Shown here: positions 1 through 11,275 of the stretch, in pieces
Position numbering within the stretch: the first letter of the stretch is position 1
How the letters are laid out: each line of letters begins with the position of its first letter
NCBI RefSeq assembly: GCF_032062135.1
Contig: NC_092860.1
Span: forward strand, 131,347,100-131,411,099
Origin: Pyxicephalus adspersus
Taxonomy: Eukaryota > Chordata > Amphibia > Anura > Pyxicephalidae
Direction of reading: 5' to 3'
DNA: 64,000 bases
Translations under genes and position numbers: made by a program
The notes under the pieces: generated by a model
Database searches by the model: none
What the model was told of the DNA's origin: nothing
Seen by the model: only the letters and a program-made list of their open reading frames with translations

Positions 1-381
1 CTTTAGTAATAATAAAATATAAAAAAAAGCACAGGTAGAGTAAAGTTGCTGTAAAAAAAAAAAATTTTAAGGACACCAATACAGAGCATAATCCCACCAC
101 TGTCTCTTGGGCACTCATCATTGAGAAGTGTTTTGTCCCCAATGTGCTAATACACAGAAGTGCTGTGTGGAAGCCATCTTTTACTTAGGATTATGCCTCT
201 CTAAAATGAATACAGCAAATAATGCTTATTAATATTAAAAAATATTAACAAATGTGTAATTGTACTAATAATTAGTACTTTCTTTGTACCATGTCCAAAA
301 GGTGAAACCGTTAGATTGCCCAAAAACAATTTAGGATTTTGATAAATCCTGTGTAAATCCAATATAGTTTACAACAATATA
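1..381. other. AT-rich non-coding sequence
   Basis: Short A-runs near the left edge and otherwise unremarkable AT-rich sequence. I see no exon, RNA gene or recognisable repeat here. Confidence 0.5.
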
Positions 382-700
382 CAGTGATACCTGGGCTAAC
401 AAGTGCCCCTAATGATTGTTTCGGTTAATGAAGATTTCATCCACTAAGTTTTGGCCTCAGCTAACGAAGTTAAGTGGCTAAAGTGACTTTATTCATATGT
501 TAATTTTGATAGGATCCATTGTTTTTTTTAAGTACTATTTACAATTAAAGGTATTCTTTAGGTATTTGTCAGATGGCTGTTTAAACACGTTATTAGCGTC
601 CCTTTTTGCTAACCCCCAACAAGCTCCTTGCTGGTGAGAGCGAGAACCCTCCACTGAACAGTGTATGGGCTTTGCTAACCTGTAGACCTGGTAATATATA
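382..700. mobile_element. pogo/Tigger-like DNA transposon remnant
   Basis: The left end reads CAGTGATACCTGGGCTAAC directly after a TA dinucleotide, followed by variations of 'ctaacgaag' typical of Tigger-type ends. The right part (about 670-700) carries a degenerate inverted match, 'gctaacctgtagacctggta'. No transposase frame is visible, so it would be a non-autonomous copy. The left end is clear; the right end is eroded and its boundary is an estimate. Class assignment is from family knowledge of TA-targeting pogo elements. Confidence 0.5.
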
Positions 701-830
701 AAGTAGTGAATGCAACATTAATTAAAACATTCCCTGGTGGCCAATCAAATGCTACCATTGAAACCTGGGAGATTCACTACTAGGGAATGTTTCAGTGACA
801 GTCAGATTTACTGCTTTATAAATAGGCCCT
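692..830. mobile_element. small foldback element (MITE-like)
   Basis: Two arms form an imperfect inverted repeat: 'tatataaagtagtgaatg' followed by 'aaacattccctggtgg' on the left, and 'ctagtagggaatgttt'-type sequence followed by 'actgctttataaatagg' on the right. The central spacer is short. No coding potential. It lies against the right end of the pogo-like remnant, so the exact border between the two is uncertain. Confidence 0.55.
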
Positions 831-1902
831 TGTGTTATAGTACACAAGAAAGCTATTTTACCTTTTTCATATAAAGGTTTAATTGGGCTATATGTTTTTT
901 TTTGGGACAGACCACTGCTTGTGCATTGTATATACTTTACCTGCTAGTATTGAAAATATGGAAGTCTAATCCAGCCAGATACAGTATCATGTCAGACTAT
1001 TCTGCTTCAGCTTCCCTTCATTTTTTTTATTTGTAAAGAAGAATGATTCTCACTTCTCTGCCAGGGGATTCAAGGCTACAGAATAGCAAAAGACGCATAT
1101 ACTCTTGTCTTTTAATAGGAAAAGCAAGAACACCCCAAGGCTTTATTATTTATATCTAACAGAAAGGTTTAAATAGTGACCTGGAGATAAATCCACTCAA
1201 ACTTTATGGTTTTCTTTGTGTAAACATAAAAAGGAAAACAGCAAAAATAAACATTTATATGGACTATGGGTCTCTGATATATTTTCTTCCAGTAACTAGC
1301 TAATTCTGTTTTAAATTACACGATTCCCAAGCTATCTGAGGAGCTTTTACTAGGTTAGCTGTGTTGTTTTCAGTTGGTTTATGGATTTAGTGTATGCATT
1401 TACAACACAAGACCTCTATATATATTCAGTAGAATATGTTGTATTGTTTATGTGAAAGCATTGATTTCTGGTTCCATTGTGTGCTTTCTTTGCCAATTCT
1501 AAATGTACTTGGTTCCAGTAATGTTATGTTTTTAACACAATAAAGGCCTGCAAACCCAAATTATTGTCTAAAGTGCATTTCAGTTAAAACAAAATTTAGA
1601 ATTATTGCCAGGCATGGAAATTCCCCTTTTTATATATAATTTAATTTAATTTATATATTCAGCAGCTTTTTTAAAAATAAACACCTTAAAAAGCTATATA
1701 AATGAAGCCTGCTATCCGTGTCCCTCACCAGAGCCAAGTCTATACGTGAAAGATGATGGATATGGCACTGCAGAACACTGGTCCCTTCTTAAAAGCCACG
1801 GGACGCCCAAATTTAGTGTCCCGATAACCCATAGCCCAAACATAGTGCCCACCTCACCCTGGGCCCAACCATAGTGTCCCCATAACGCAGAGGCCAAACA
1901 GT
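831..1902. other. AT-rich non-coding sequence with one short tandem repeat
   Basis: Mostly unique-looking AT-rich DNA. From about 1,813 to 1,905 a roughly 60-bp unit (tagtgtcccgataac... then tagtgtccccataac...) appears twice in degenerate tandem. Nothing else recognised. Confidence 0.45.
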
Positions 1903-2124
1903 GGGCCCGATTTATTTTTTTTTTAAAGCTCTCCAAGGCTGGAGTGGATACACTTTCCTCAGTGAAGCTTGGTGATCAAACAAACCTGAAATGGATTTTA
2001 TCAAAGTAAATTTCTATTTGCTAGCAAATGTTTTAAATCCAGGACAAGATCCATTTCAGGTTTTCTGGATCACTCAGATGAAAGTGTATCCTCTCCAGCC
2101 TCGGAGAGCTTTATTAAGTCAGGC
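1903..2124. mobile_element. main foldback family, copy 1
   Basis: About 220 bp folding back on itself. The left arm has 'ctctccaaggctggag' and 'ggatacactttc'; the right arm has their reverse complements 'gaaagtgtatcctctccag' and 'cctcggagagcttta'. Outer ends read gggcccgattta and ttaagtcaggc. A run of T has expanded inside the left end. There is no open frame, so this is a non-autonomous element. Compare the copies at 2,529, 9,414, 38,401, 40,083 and 46,718. Confidence 0.85.
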
Positions 2125-2528
2125 ATATGGTGTCCACGCCACCAAGGCACTCTTAGGTAGTTAGGTAGATACCCAAAGAAGGTAAATTTTTTGCAGAAAA
2201 AAATAGAAGAATCGGGACCCAGCTGGTCATCAGACTAGAGATTCAGGTGAGAATTATGAAAAAATAGAACAGTTCTATTTTAAACTAACATTAGTCTAAG
2301 GAAATGTGGAGGCAACAGGTTGGGGGTTAGCCTGAAGGTCCCCTTTAAACTCACTCAGCCAACTTGCATGAGGCCTACTAAAACTTAGAACTTTGTGAGG
2401 GACCATTTTAGGGATGACTGGATTTTGCTATGTGACGCAGTCCTTAGAACACCAGCAACAGTTCAAATAAACCCGTATTCCATTTAAACTTTTTAAACGA
2501 GTAGTCCTGACTGAAAGTAAACACAATA
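2125..2528. other. non-coding spacer between two foldback copies
   Basis: About 400 bp with no recognisable gene, RNA or repeat. It separates two copies of the same foldback family lying in the same orientation. Confidence 0.45.
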
Positions 2529-2750
2529 GGCCTAATTTAATAAAGCTCTCCAAGGCTGGAGAGGATACACTTTTGACACCGAAGCTGGATGATCCTGCAA
2601 TCCTGGAATGGATTTCTTCAAAGTCATTTGCTATTTGCTTTGCAGGTTTTGAAACCTGCACCAGATCCATTACAGGTTTGCTGGATCACCCAGCTTTATT
2701 GTTGAAAGTGTATCCTCCCCAGCCTTGGAGAGCTTTAATAAATCAGACCC
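2529..2750. mobile_element. main foldback family, copy 2
   Basis: Same family and arm sequences as copy 1 (ctctccaaggctggagagga ... tatcctccccagccttggag). The centre contains an extra tight hairpin, 'tttgcaggttttgaaacctg'. Ends are ggcctaatttaataaagc and gctttaataaatcagacc. The 156-codon open frame that starts inside this copy is a by-product of the palindrome, not a gene. Confidence 0.88.
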
Positions 2751-2759
2751 AATATCTAT

Positions 2760-2901
2760 CCAGTGTCAGTTTTAGGGTAGTGCCCAGGGCCCCCACTTTC
2801 TCTAGGACCCAAGGTGACATGGTAGAGGTACAGCAAGCTGAAATACTGGGGCCCTTGCTTAATTTTTCCCCAGGGCACCATTTATCTAAAACTGTCCCTG
2901 G
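2760..2901. mobile_element. MITE with inverted termini CCAGKGWCAGTTTTAG
   Basis: Left end ccagtgtcagttttaggg; right end, reverse complemented, ccagggacagttttagat. Secondary inverted matches around GGGCCC lie inside. About 142 bp, no open frame and no convincing target duplication, so superfamily is left open (hAT-like ends). It abuts foldback copy 2. Confidence 0.6.
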
Positions 2902-4521
2902 ATATATTTATTTGCAGTGTTGTAATCTCAAGAAGTCTTATCTTCTTCCATTCCAGGTTATCTCTGTGAACTACAAGACATTTGTCATTCTTAAGATGAT
3001 GTCTTGGCAGTATTCTGTAGTCCCAACATACTATCTGTCCTAAGGTGACAATACTGCTTATTCATAGATACAGTATAGTGAGTGAACATTTTATTGACAG
3101 GACAGCAACTGGGATTCACCAACACCAACAAAAACTAAGGTTCGAATGCACATCCAATGTAGCAGATAAGCTGCAATAAATTTACCTTTGCTTTTAACAC
3201 ATAACAGATTAAATCTGTGTAAGGTCCTTTTTAGTATAATTCTGAGCACCAAAATGACAAAATAAAGTAGAGCAGAAAAAGACAAAAGCATAATCTGTAA
3301 ACAGGCAGAGGTCAGAGCTGCAGCGTGCATTACAATAGCAGAAGTTAAAGGCAGGAAGCCGAAAGAGTAATAATACCGGCAGAAGGTCAAAATGATGGCA
3401 GATGAGCAGCAGAATTTAGAGGACAGTACAAAATCATTCTGAATCGGGGGACACAATACAAAACAGGATAACAAAGCACAAAGGCCAATGGGCTCATGTT
3501 CATGCACTTTCTAAAAGTCTGTTGCTTGCTGACATTCCTGCAGTGTTTTATATAAGGGCTGGTAGGGTGTTTGTGTGTGCAAATTCTAAAAACAACTTTC
3601 TTTTCCCTGTAAGGATGAATTATTTGTTTCAGAAGTGTCTCAGGTGTGAGAAGTGTGTGGATGAACAGATGTTTCCAGCATCACTAATTATAAACTCATT
3701 TGAATGGGACATTCCTCTACTTGAACATTACTGCCATTTTTTATTGTCAGTGTTAAGTGTTCTACTTTATAAATAATCATAAGAAAACATATGTACTTTG
3801 CAGTGGAGCTATTACTGCTATTTGGGAGTTGACAAGGTAATCGTACGTAAGACAGAACCCTTGACTTCAATTGAATACTGCTTGATATGCTAAGCTGTAT
3901 GTTATACATTCAGTCTTGTAGTAATAAGAATTACAAAGGGTAAACACAACAGAGGAGAGTAAGATTAATATAATAAAGAGAGACAAAAGGGACATCCTCT
4001 GTTATGGTTAACATGTCTTCTTGAGTGGATAATAAGGACACTTGAAGCTCATAAAGCTGAATAGAACAGGAATGCATTATTCATTATTCGTTTTGGGTTA
4101 TGCCAAGGCTGGCATGTAAGGAAAACAAAAAGCAGGCAATCCAAAGAGCATGGCTGAACAGAGAAAAGTGCTGCCTACAGCAACCAGTCAGATTTTAGCA
4201 GTGTCAATACATAGGAGGAAATGATTATTTATTCAGAATGTCCATATTAATGTTACATTATGAATTCTATTGGTGAGATCTGTGCTAAGTTTGTGGGTCT
4301 GCACAACTGCTGTGGGGAAGAAGGGGGTTCTACTCTTTTTTCATATTAATACAACATTAAGAGGTGTTGGAATAAATTAAGGTGGTCAGAATGCCTATAC
4401 CAGGTGGATTTAGGAATTATTTCTAATGATTTTGCTGTTTGAGTATACAGAATATATTACAAGCCAGAGCCTGCCTTAGTCTACCCTATAATGTAATACA
4501 ACTTTTGAGTAAACTACCTTT
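2902..4521. other. non-coding sequence, nothing recognised
   Basis: No splice-bounded open frame, RNA gene or clear repeat. The 138-codon minus-strand frame at 3,091-3,507 is low in charge and rich in L, F and C, as expected of translated non-coding DNA; I do not treat it as a gene. Confidence 0.45.
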
Positions 4522-4865
4522 ACAGCAGCCTTTCCCAAATGTTTTACCCTGGAGGAACCTTTCAGGTTGCAGGAAAAACAATTTATTGGGAGGTCATTAA
4601 CAACCCTGGCTAAAATCAATTATTTTGGGGTCATTGAGGCAACAACTTCTTACATTGGTAGCCAGAATGTTCAATCTTACAGTGTTAGCTAGAATACCAC
4701 CATTATAGACTAGTAGAAAGATTTGTGTCATGCAGATGGCTCTACTTAGTGGTGTTGGTTTCTAAACTATGCTAGAATAATCAAATAGGTCAACAGTTCT
4801 ATGAAACTGTAGGGTTTTCTTGAGAAGCCCCGGGGTTCCACAGAGCCCTGGTTGAGAAGGCTTGC
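4522..4865. mobile_element. hAT-like element remnant
   Basis: Left end CAGCAGCCTTTCCCAAA, right end (reverse complement) CAAGCCTTCTCAACC; next to the ends are ggaggaacc and ggttccacagagccctgg. This matches a frog hAT group whose ends read like CAGTGTTTCTCAACC. No transposase frame remains and I found no convincing 8-bp duplication. Related pieces lie at 11,991, 28,449, 36,593 and 57,596. Confidence 0.55.
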
Positions 4866-6607
4866 TTTAAAATGTTCCCTATTAGTAACTAATATAAGGA
4901 TAACAGCACCTTTTTTGAAGCCTACCCCTGTGAGCTTATAATAATGTTTTATCGTTTTTTGGAGTAAAAGCCATGTCTGGTGAAAAAGAATGTCTTCACA
5001 GAGTACCTTACAAACATTTGTATTAAACATTACTTAAAATGCAAAGTTAAATATGCACAGAGTGAACAAGCTTTCTTTGTGAAGTTAAACACAGTTTTGT
5101 TAATAGATATTAAGTCAGACTTGGCCTTGACAATGTATGTAAAAGATAATATGTGCCAGCCATCCAATGCTGACAAGCATTTTTGTAGACCTTGTGACAA
5201 CTAAAGTGTTGTAGTGAGGCTATAAGTCTTGCTGTGTCATAATAAAATGACTGCTTAGGAGAGGGAGATGGTCTAAAGCCTCAATGCAACCCACAGTTTC
5301 AAGTTAGAACCACAGAGTTTAGTGAAAGACCAGACAACCTACATTACCAGAAGTGAAGAGGTCATTGTTCCGAAAGAAGAAAGAGAGTGATGAGGGTAAA
5401 CTATTCTTTTGCATTTTTTTTTTATGGCTTTCATTCTTTTTTTACTAGGAAAATGTTCTCAAATGTACCTCCTGTGGAAGCTGGGATTTTCTATTTTATC
5501 CTCTGTAAGAACAATAAGAAAAAGATAATGTACATAAAAATCACATGACAAACAATTCAAAGCCATAAGCCAAATCAAACTCGAAAATGCATTCTTTCTT
5601 CTTCTCCTTGCTTTCACAATTCCAGTCAATTATTAGAGTGAAGAATCTGTGTCATTAGTCCAACGAGGCCTCACAATTCCATTAAGCAATACCTGCTTTT
5701 GTAATGAGCTTTTTCTAGTAAGGCATTACATATTAATATTATACTGTGTAGGCATCAGTGTGCAATTCAATAGAGGCAAACAGTTCCATTTTAAAGTCTT
5801 TGACATTCTTATTGTTTCTTCCATACTCCATATATTTCACAAAGAGAATGTATGTATAATAGAATGAAGCCCTGATCGTGGAATTTAATGAAAATGAATG
5901 GTTCTTCTAAAGATGGCCAATGTCTCCCCCACCAGAAGACTTCAGTAATAATAAATTGCCAAAATGTAACTAGAAATACACAATTTCTGATGTGCAATGT
6001 GCAGAACAAGTGACTACACATAAATAGAGGTGTGCCAACATAAGTAGGATTATTTACCAAATGTCTGAAAAATCAGGTTCTAGTCTATCAGGTTTATCCA
6101 GTATCAGGTTCTGGAGTATGTGAAAAAAGTAAACCCACCTTGTATCACAAAAGTGTTAATATTGGCCTTTTAACAGCAATTTGAGGACCTTTGTGGATGA
6201 GCATTTCAATTTCAACATGATGCTACATTGATGAAATGAACACAAGCGCAAGGTCCTTTGACAGTTGTAGTTGTCACTGTTTTAAGTATGCCAATGGAGA
6301 ATTTCCACTCTTTTCTGTTTTTGCCCTTTGTCAGCGGTCACCCTAACAAACTGAAATATTGAATCTTCCTAATGGCAACACACACCAATAAAAACTGTAC
6401 ATAGATTCTTTTTGGCTTTTATACATTTAAAAATAATTGGCATTCATGAAAGGGCAGGTTATGGTGTGTTGCCATTTTGTAAGAAACAGACCAAAAGGAG
6501 GAGGTTAGGAAGACAAAAAGTGTTCCTTTTTCTTATTATAATGTTTTATTCGTTGCCCTACTTAAGGTAACAAGTTGAGCTTTATAGAGTTTCTTTGTAT
6601 GTTGAGT
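4866..6607. other. non-coding sequence, nothing recognised
   Basis: AT-rich DNA without a repeat I can name or an exon-shaped segment. Short open frames here have no supporting splice sites. Confidence 0.45.
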
Positions 6608-6942
6608 ATTATTATACAGTATTTATATAGTGCCATCATATTACACAGCACCGTACAATATAAGTCCATAGTCACTGACCCTCAAGGGGGCTCACAATCT
6701 AAAGTCCCTACTATAGTCATATGTCATTAATGTAGTCATTTAAGGTCAATATTTTTTTGGGTGGAAGCCAATTAGCTTAACTGCATGTATTTGGGATGCT
6801 GAAAGAAACCAGAGTATCCGGAGAAAACCCACGCGGACACGAGAAGAACCTGCAAACTCCATGCAGATAGTGTCCTGGCCGAGATTCAAACCTGGGACCT
6901 AGTGCTGCGAAGGCAAGAGTGCTAACCTCTGAGCCACGGTGC
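6608..6942 (-). mobile_element. tRNA-derived SINE, near full length
   Basis: Read on the minus strand, the head shows an RNA polymerase III A box (TGGCTCAGAGG, 6,927-6,937) and a B box close to consensus (GGTTTGAATCT, 6,882-6,892), a 'ctgcatggagtttgcagg' body, and a 3' tail equivalent to 'gctgtgtaatatgatggcac' followed by a short (TAA)n run. Length about 335 bp. The internal promoter boxes support a tRNA-derived SINE that depends on a LINE partner. The tail matches that of the LINE ends at 13,263 and 56,190, which suggests the partner. The boxes are directly visible; the partner is inferred. Confidence 0.85.
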
Positions 6943-8765
6943 TTTCGTATTTATGAGTATGCTTTCATAAATATGAAAGAAAGTGGTCTACAAATGCATA
7001 AAGTTTAAAAAGAAAATTACGCCAAACCATTTAAGTTTATGTTTTATACCCTGGTCCTCCATATATGTGATCAGGATTCTTTTTATCATATTTTATCAAG
7101 ATTTTTTTTCTACTGGTTTGAAAAATAAAGGAGACTGTTTTTTCTTTAGTGTACCACTGAGCATGTGTTAACAACTTTGCGTTACTGTAAAAAAAGGTGT
7201 AAATGGAAGAATTTGCATTTTTCCATGTTACCCCCAAATCATAATGGCTTCTGCCTGCTGCTACAAAAATTATACCATAAAATACAAGAAAATAAACCAA
7301 AACCATTTTAGGTTATGTTTATCTTTTTTTTTCTTCATCTATTGTATTTAGATTCAGCAAGCATTTATAGTGCTATTGGGTAAGACGGTTTCATGACCAT
7401 CTCTGCTTCTCCAAGGAATATTCGGCTGGATTTTCACTGGCTCATATTTTGGGTCTTTCTGATAACAATATCAGCAATCATGGGGATTTCACTTTACTGG
7501 AGTGTGTTTTAAGCACAAGGGCACATGTAATTATGTATTTAAACAAGGTGTCCTATTCAGGTCAAATGAAAGGGACAATGGCTTTAGTACTCCTAGAAAG
7601 CCTCATCATCATAATTCCTTAGTCAGACCTTTAAACCTCTGAGCCAACTCATTCCTCTGATGAATTATCAGCTTAATAAGCTGCAGCATAAATAATAAAC
7701 AACTACTAGGACATTGATTTTAAAACTCTGAGCCACATCAATGAAATATATATTGTTTGTGAAATCCAATTATTAGTCGCACGCCGGCCAATTCACTTAT
7801 CATACTTTACTCTTTGAAAAAACTTCTATCTCATCTTCCAACCAGGACCAGGTCAATGAAAGTTGACATCATACAATCTAACTTCACCGACTAGAACTTT
7901 GGCAGTGGGTCTAATTCATTTACATAAGAATACATTACTGATCAGTTATTATCAAAAGAGCAAAGACCTACTGTGGCTACCAGAGGATGGGATAGAGAAG
8001 CAGCCATCCAAGAAGAGCTGAATAATGTATTTTATCTTTGACATTTTTCTACATATACAATAAAATGAAAACACAAAAAGAAATTGCTAAATAGATTTTT
8101 TTTTCCTATCTCAAGATTTTCTCATCTCCCTGTGGATGACCACTGAAGTGCTGGAGGTTAATTAGAAATATATATCTTCCCTATGTGCCATTTGAGTAAA
8201 TCTTTATGAAAGTTTCAGCGGTTTTGTTGTCTTTACTGTTACAAATATTTTCCTTTACGATACTGGAGGTAAACATAGTTTTATTAGGAAACCAATTGCA
8301 GGTCATCATTAGGGACACTGTGACTTGCCCAAACTGCTACATCTGTAAAAAATAAACTAGGAGTCCTAGCAGACCAGTTGACTTTGTGATGATTTCTATA
8401 TGGATCCATAGAGTTTGAGTTGTCACTGTTGAACCTACCATTTTGCAGTTTTAGAGCCTAGAAATAAGGAGAAGTCAATGGATGCTCAATCCTTAGCGTT
8501 CCTACTTGTTTTGGTATTTGGGCTTGGTTCAAAACTAAATTCAACAACAATAATAATTGTTTTAGTTCTATAAGAACTAATTAACATAGATAAATATTCA
8601 AAATTCTGCTGATTAGATGGGATGGTTTAGAGGGTCAAAAAATCACCGTCAGAGGGTACTAGAAAGTAATGTTATTTTATGAGCAGCCTATTTAGAATTT
8701 ACTGTAGGCCAGGTCTGTGTCAGACAAGGACTATATATTGTTAGGGTATGTTCACACTGGCCAGG
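6943..8765. other. non-coding sequence with a possible conserved element
   Basis: Mostly unremarkable. The part at about 7,570-7,790 is repeat-free and dense in homeobox-like words (ATGAATTATCAG, CTTAATAAG, CCAATTATTAG), so it could be a regulatory element. I see no gene. Confidence 0.35.
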
Positions 8766-9339
8766 TGTCACGGTCCCTTCCGTGACAGAAGTTTGAGGAT
8801 CTGTCAGACAAGCTGCATGTGAGATTATCTGACAGCCTCTTTGGTTTTACTTGTTTCTGTGTTGTTGTTTGTAATGACCACTCCCCTTACATCAGGTGCA
8901 GGTGCTGGTCATTACTGCTCCTCCATTTAGTCCGGCCTCACACTTCATGCTGTGCGGTTGATATTCACTGCTGGGTTGTGAATAGCTGGAGTGTTGAGCT
9001 ATCCTGTGTTCCTGTTGATATCTGCTAAGATAAGTTGCTTTACTTTTGGTGTTTTGTGTTATTCAGTTGTTTACTAGGCCTCAGGGAGACACTGGGTCCT
9101 TCATAGGGGAAGGGACCAGCAGTCTCAAGCCAGACACTACTGCCAGGGCTATTCAGGGCTAGCAGGGCCTAGGTTCCTGAGTCTGAGCTTTCCTACCATC
9201 AGGGGATGCTCATACGGTTAGGAGTTAGGGTGAGGTCAGGGTGTCTGCAAGGGGTGACCATTCCCTTTTTCCTTAGTCATTCGAGGCCTAGTAGTATATA
9301 CACCTTTCTGTTTCCCTCCCCTCCCTGTTATACGTGACA
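8766..9339. mobile_element. solo long terminal repeat (LTR retrotransposon)
   Basis: A 574-bp unit starts TGTCACGG and ends CGTGACA, a 7-bp perfect terminal inverted repeat with canonical TG...CA. It is flanked on both sides by the same 5-bp sequence CCAGG (8,761-8,765 and 9,340-9,344), a target duplication. No gag/pol sequence and no second LTR lie nearby, so the internal part was most likely lost by LTR-LTR recombination. TGTCACGG starts are common among vertebrate Ty3/gypsy LTRs, but without internal sequence the superfamily stays open. The orientation of transcription cannot be set firmly. Confidence 0.88.
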
Positions 9340-9413
9340 CCAGGAGACTGCAGTGCAGTTACCAGTTCCTCATGCTAGTGAACCGCTGCCTTAGGGAAGA
9401 TGCTGGAGATATT

Positions 9414-9620
9414 GGCCCTGATTTATGAAAGTTCTCCAAGGCTGAGGAAGATACAGTTTCATCAGTGAAGCTGGGTGATACAGCAAACCTCTAATTTATT
9501 TATTCAAAGTAATTTGCTATTTGCTAGCAAAAATTTTGAATTCCAGGTTTGCTGGATCACCCAGCTTCATCGACGAAAGTGTATCCTCTCCAGCCTTGGA
9601 GAGCTTTATTAAATCAGGCT
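9414..9620. mobile_element. main foldback family, copy 3
   Basis: Starts ggccctgatttatgaaag and ends gctttattaaatcaggct. Arms: aaggctgaggaagatacag and tatcctctccagccttgg; inner part 'gctgggtgatacagcaaacc' against 'ggtttgctggatcacccagc'. About 207 bp. Opposed short open frames over it are palindrome shadows. Confidence 0.88.
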
Positions 9621-10420
9621 CGATCCCCACACAAATCTGAACCAGTGTGTAAAGCTGTGTTGTATGGTAGTCATCATCATCACCATTGCTTTCTTCTATC
9701 ACTGGAACTATGTACTAGATTATTTGCAAGTGAATTGAGCAGCAATGCTGCATGTGATTTGCACAATACTTCTGATGACAGTTGAGATGCTATTTCTTAT
9801 TACATGTGTTACATGTCACAACCATTTGTTACTGTTGTGATAAAAGTTATACGACGTGTAAAGTTCTAAAAGAAGCTGTTATCGCTGCTGCTATGTACAA
9901 CTATTGTGAAAAAAGGACTCTTGCAAATTAAAGGATTTGAATCTTTCCCATGTTACCCTCCAAACCACAGAAAATGGCTTCTCCACACTGCTCCACACAT
10001 TTTCTTGCTTTTCCTAAATTAGCAAATTGTTTCTTAAACTTTTGGTGGTCTTTCCATGCTATTTGTTAGACATTTGACCACAGTGGTTCCTCTATAGGAA
10101 CCAAAAGAAACCAGTAGTATTTTTTCCTATTGACTATAATATTGTTCAGATTTGGGGCAATCAGAATACTGGACAAGTTGGTTGAACGTCCTGAGAAACA
10201 AACTGTAAAAGTTAATAAATATTGGATTCTAAGGCCAAGTTAATTATAAACCTGTAGTTGGAGAGAAGAGGCGAGATGAGAGGGAATGAGCCAATTTAAC
10301 CAGAAAGCAAAGTGGGTGGGAAAAAGGTTTTGATGTACACGATCTGCCACTTACTGTACAATGTTTTTATAAGAATGTATATGAAAAAATATGTTGGCAA
10401 ACCTTTAAAGTCCCATTCTT
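9621..10420. other. non-coding sequence, nothing recognised
   Basis: No repeat or exon-like segment that I can support. Confidence 0.45.
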
Positions 10421-10482
10421 ATGTACAGCGCTGCGTGATATGTTGGCGCTATTTAAATCCTGTTTATCAATAATATTATTAA
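10421..10482 (+). mobile_element. 3' tail fragment of the SINE/LINE tail family
   Basis: Reads atgtacagcgctgcgtgata, then tgttggcgctatttaaatcc and a degenerate TAATATTATT tail. This is the 3' tail shared by the SINE at 6,608 and the LINE ends at 13,263 and 56,190. Only the tail is present, so either parent is possible. Confidence 0.75.
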
Positions 10483-10719
10483 ATTCAGGTACCTTCCTAA
10501 TGACTTCTCTCAACTTCTTTGATGCACTAGAAGATGTTTATATTGGTTGTGATGTGTAGGAAAGATATTGATAAAACAAATGTACACTTCCAATAAAAAC
10601 TGTAAAACCAGTTTTAGGTGCTGAATGCTTATGGCACAGGTACCTGGGAATTGCTCAGACAATAACATAATATAGCAATGACATAACATTAACATAACAT
10701 CTACCTATAAAAATACCCT

Positions 10720-11275
10720 CCTTATCTCCTCAGGTTGCAGGTCATCAAAGGCACTGCCCAATTCACATACCTGGGAGGTCCGCGCCTCCATTTGTTTGTT
10801 CCCAGCCACAACTTCACCTATTGCCTGGAATACGCCATTTCACTCGCAGCCTCCTCCTCTCCCTTCCACCTAAAGGAGAGGTGGGCCCATTACTGTTTAG
10901 TAGGAGAAACCACACCTGAGATGGCTCTCCCCACTTGGCAAACACAACTCCCAAGTTGCCCTCCGAGGACCTCAACCGCCAAAACACTTTCTTTTTCTCA
11001 CCCATTCCCCCCAACCAAAATTCAGGGCAAGAGGGTGAGAAGCTCACACTCCTTCTTGCCTAACTAACTGCTGCCCACTTCCTTTTTCCTCCCAGCTTTT
11101 AAACCTTCCTAACCTCCAATCCTTAATAACTACCCATCCACAATCCTGAAACCCACAACTCAACCCCCCTTCCATCCTAACTCTTTCTCAGCCTGATCTC
11201 CTAGTCCCTGGTCATGCTGGCCCTCTTATTATCTCCTTCCTCATCATCTCCTGGCCTTCCTAATAAAAGGTTGGG
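10720..11275. other. pyrimidine-rich, GC-richer island of unknown origin
   Basis: Plus-strand sequence becomes strongly C/T-rich with repeated CCTCC, CTCCC and TTCC words, unlike either flank. It ends near 'cctaataaaaggttggg', which contains an AATAAA signal. A 110-codon plus-strand frame (10,735-11,067) and a 77-codon minus-strand frame overlap it, with no domain I recognise. It may be the 3' part or untranslated region of an old retroelement. This is a compositional observation, not a class call. Confidence 0.35.

Noticed and set aside
2753..2908. Target duplication for the MITE at 2,760-2,901
   Set aside because: The flanking octamers (tatctatc and gatatatt) do not match, so no superfamily call was made on that basis.
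2573..3043. 156-codon plus-strand open frame, among the longest gap-free frames
   Set aside because: It starts inside foldback copy 2 and crosses a MITE. The palindrome keeps frames open on both strands, and the product shows no domain.
3290..3480. Possible LTR-retrotransposon primer-side fragment ('gcagaagttaaaggcaggaa')
   Set aside because: Only a vague resemblance to frog LTR elements; no ends, duplication or coding match.
3091..3507. 138-codon minus-strand open frame
   Set aside because: L/F/C-rich, no domain recognised and no splice sites; typical of AT-rich non-coding sequence.
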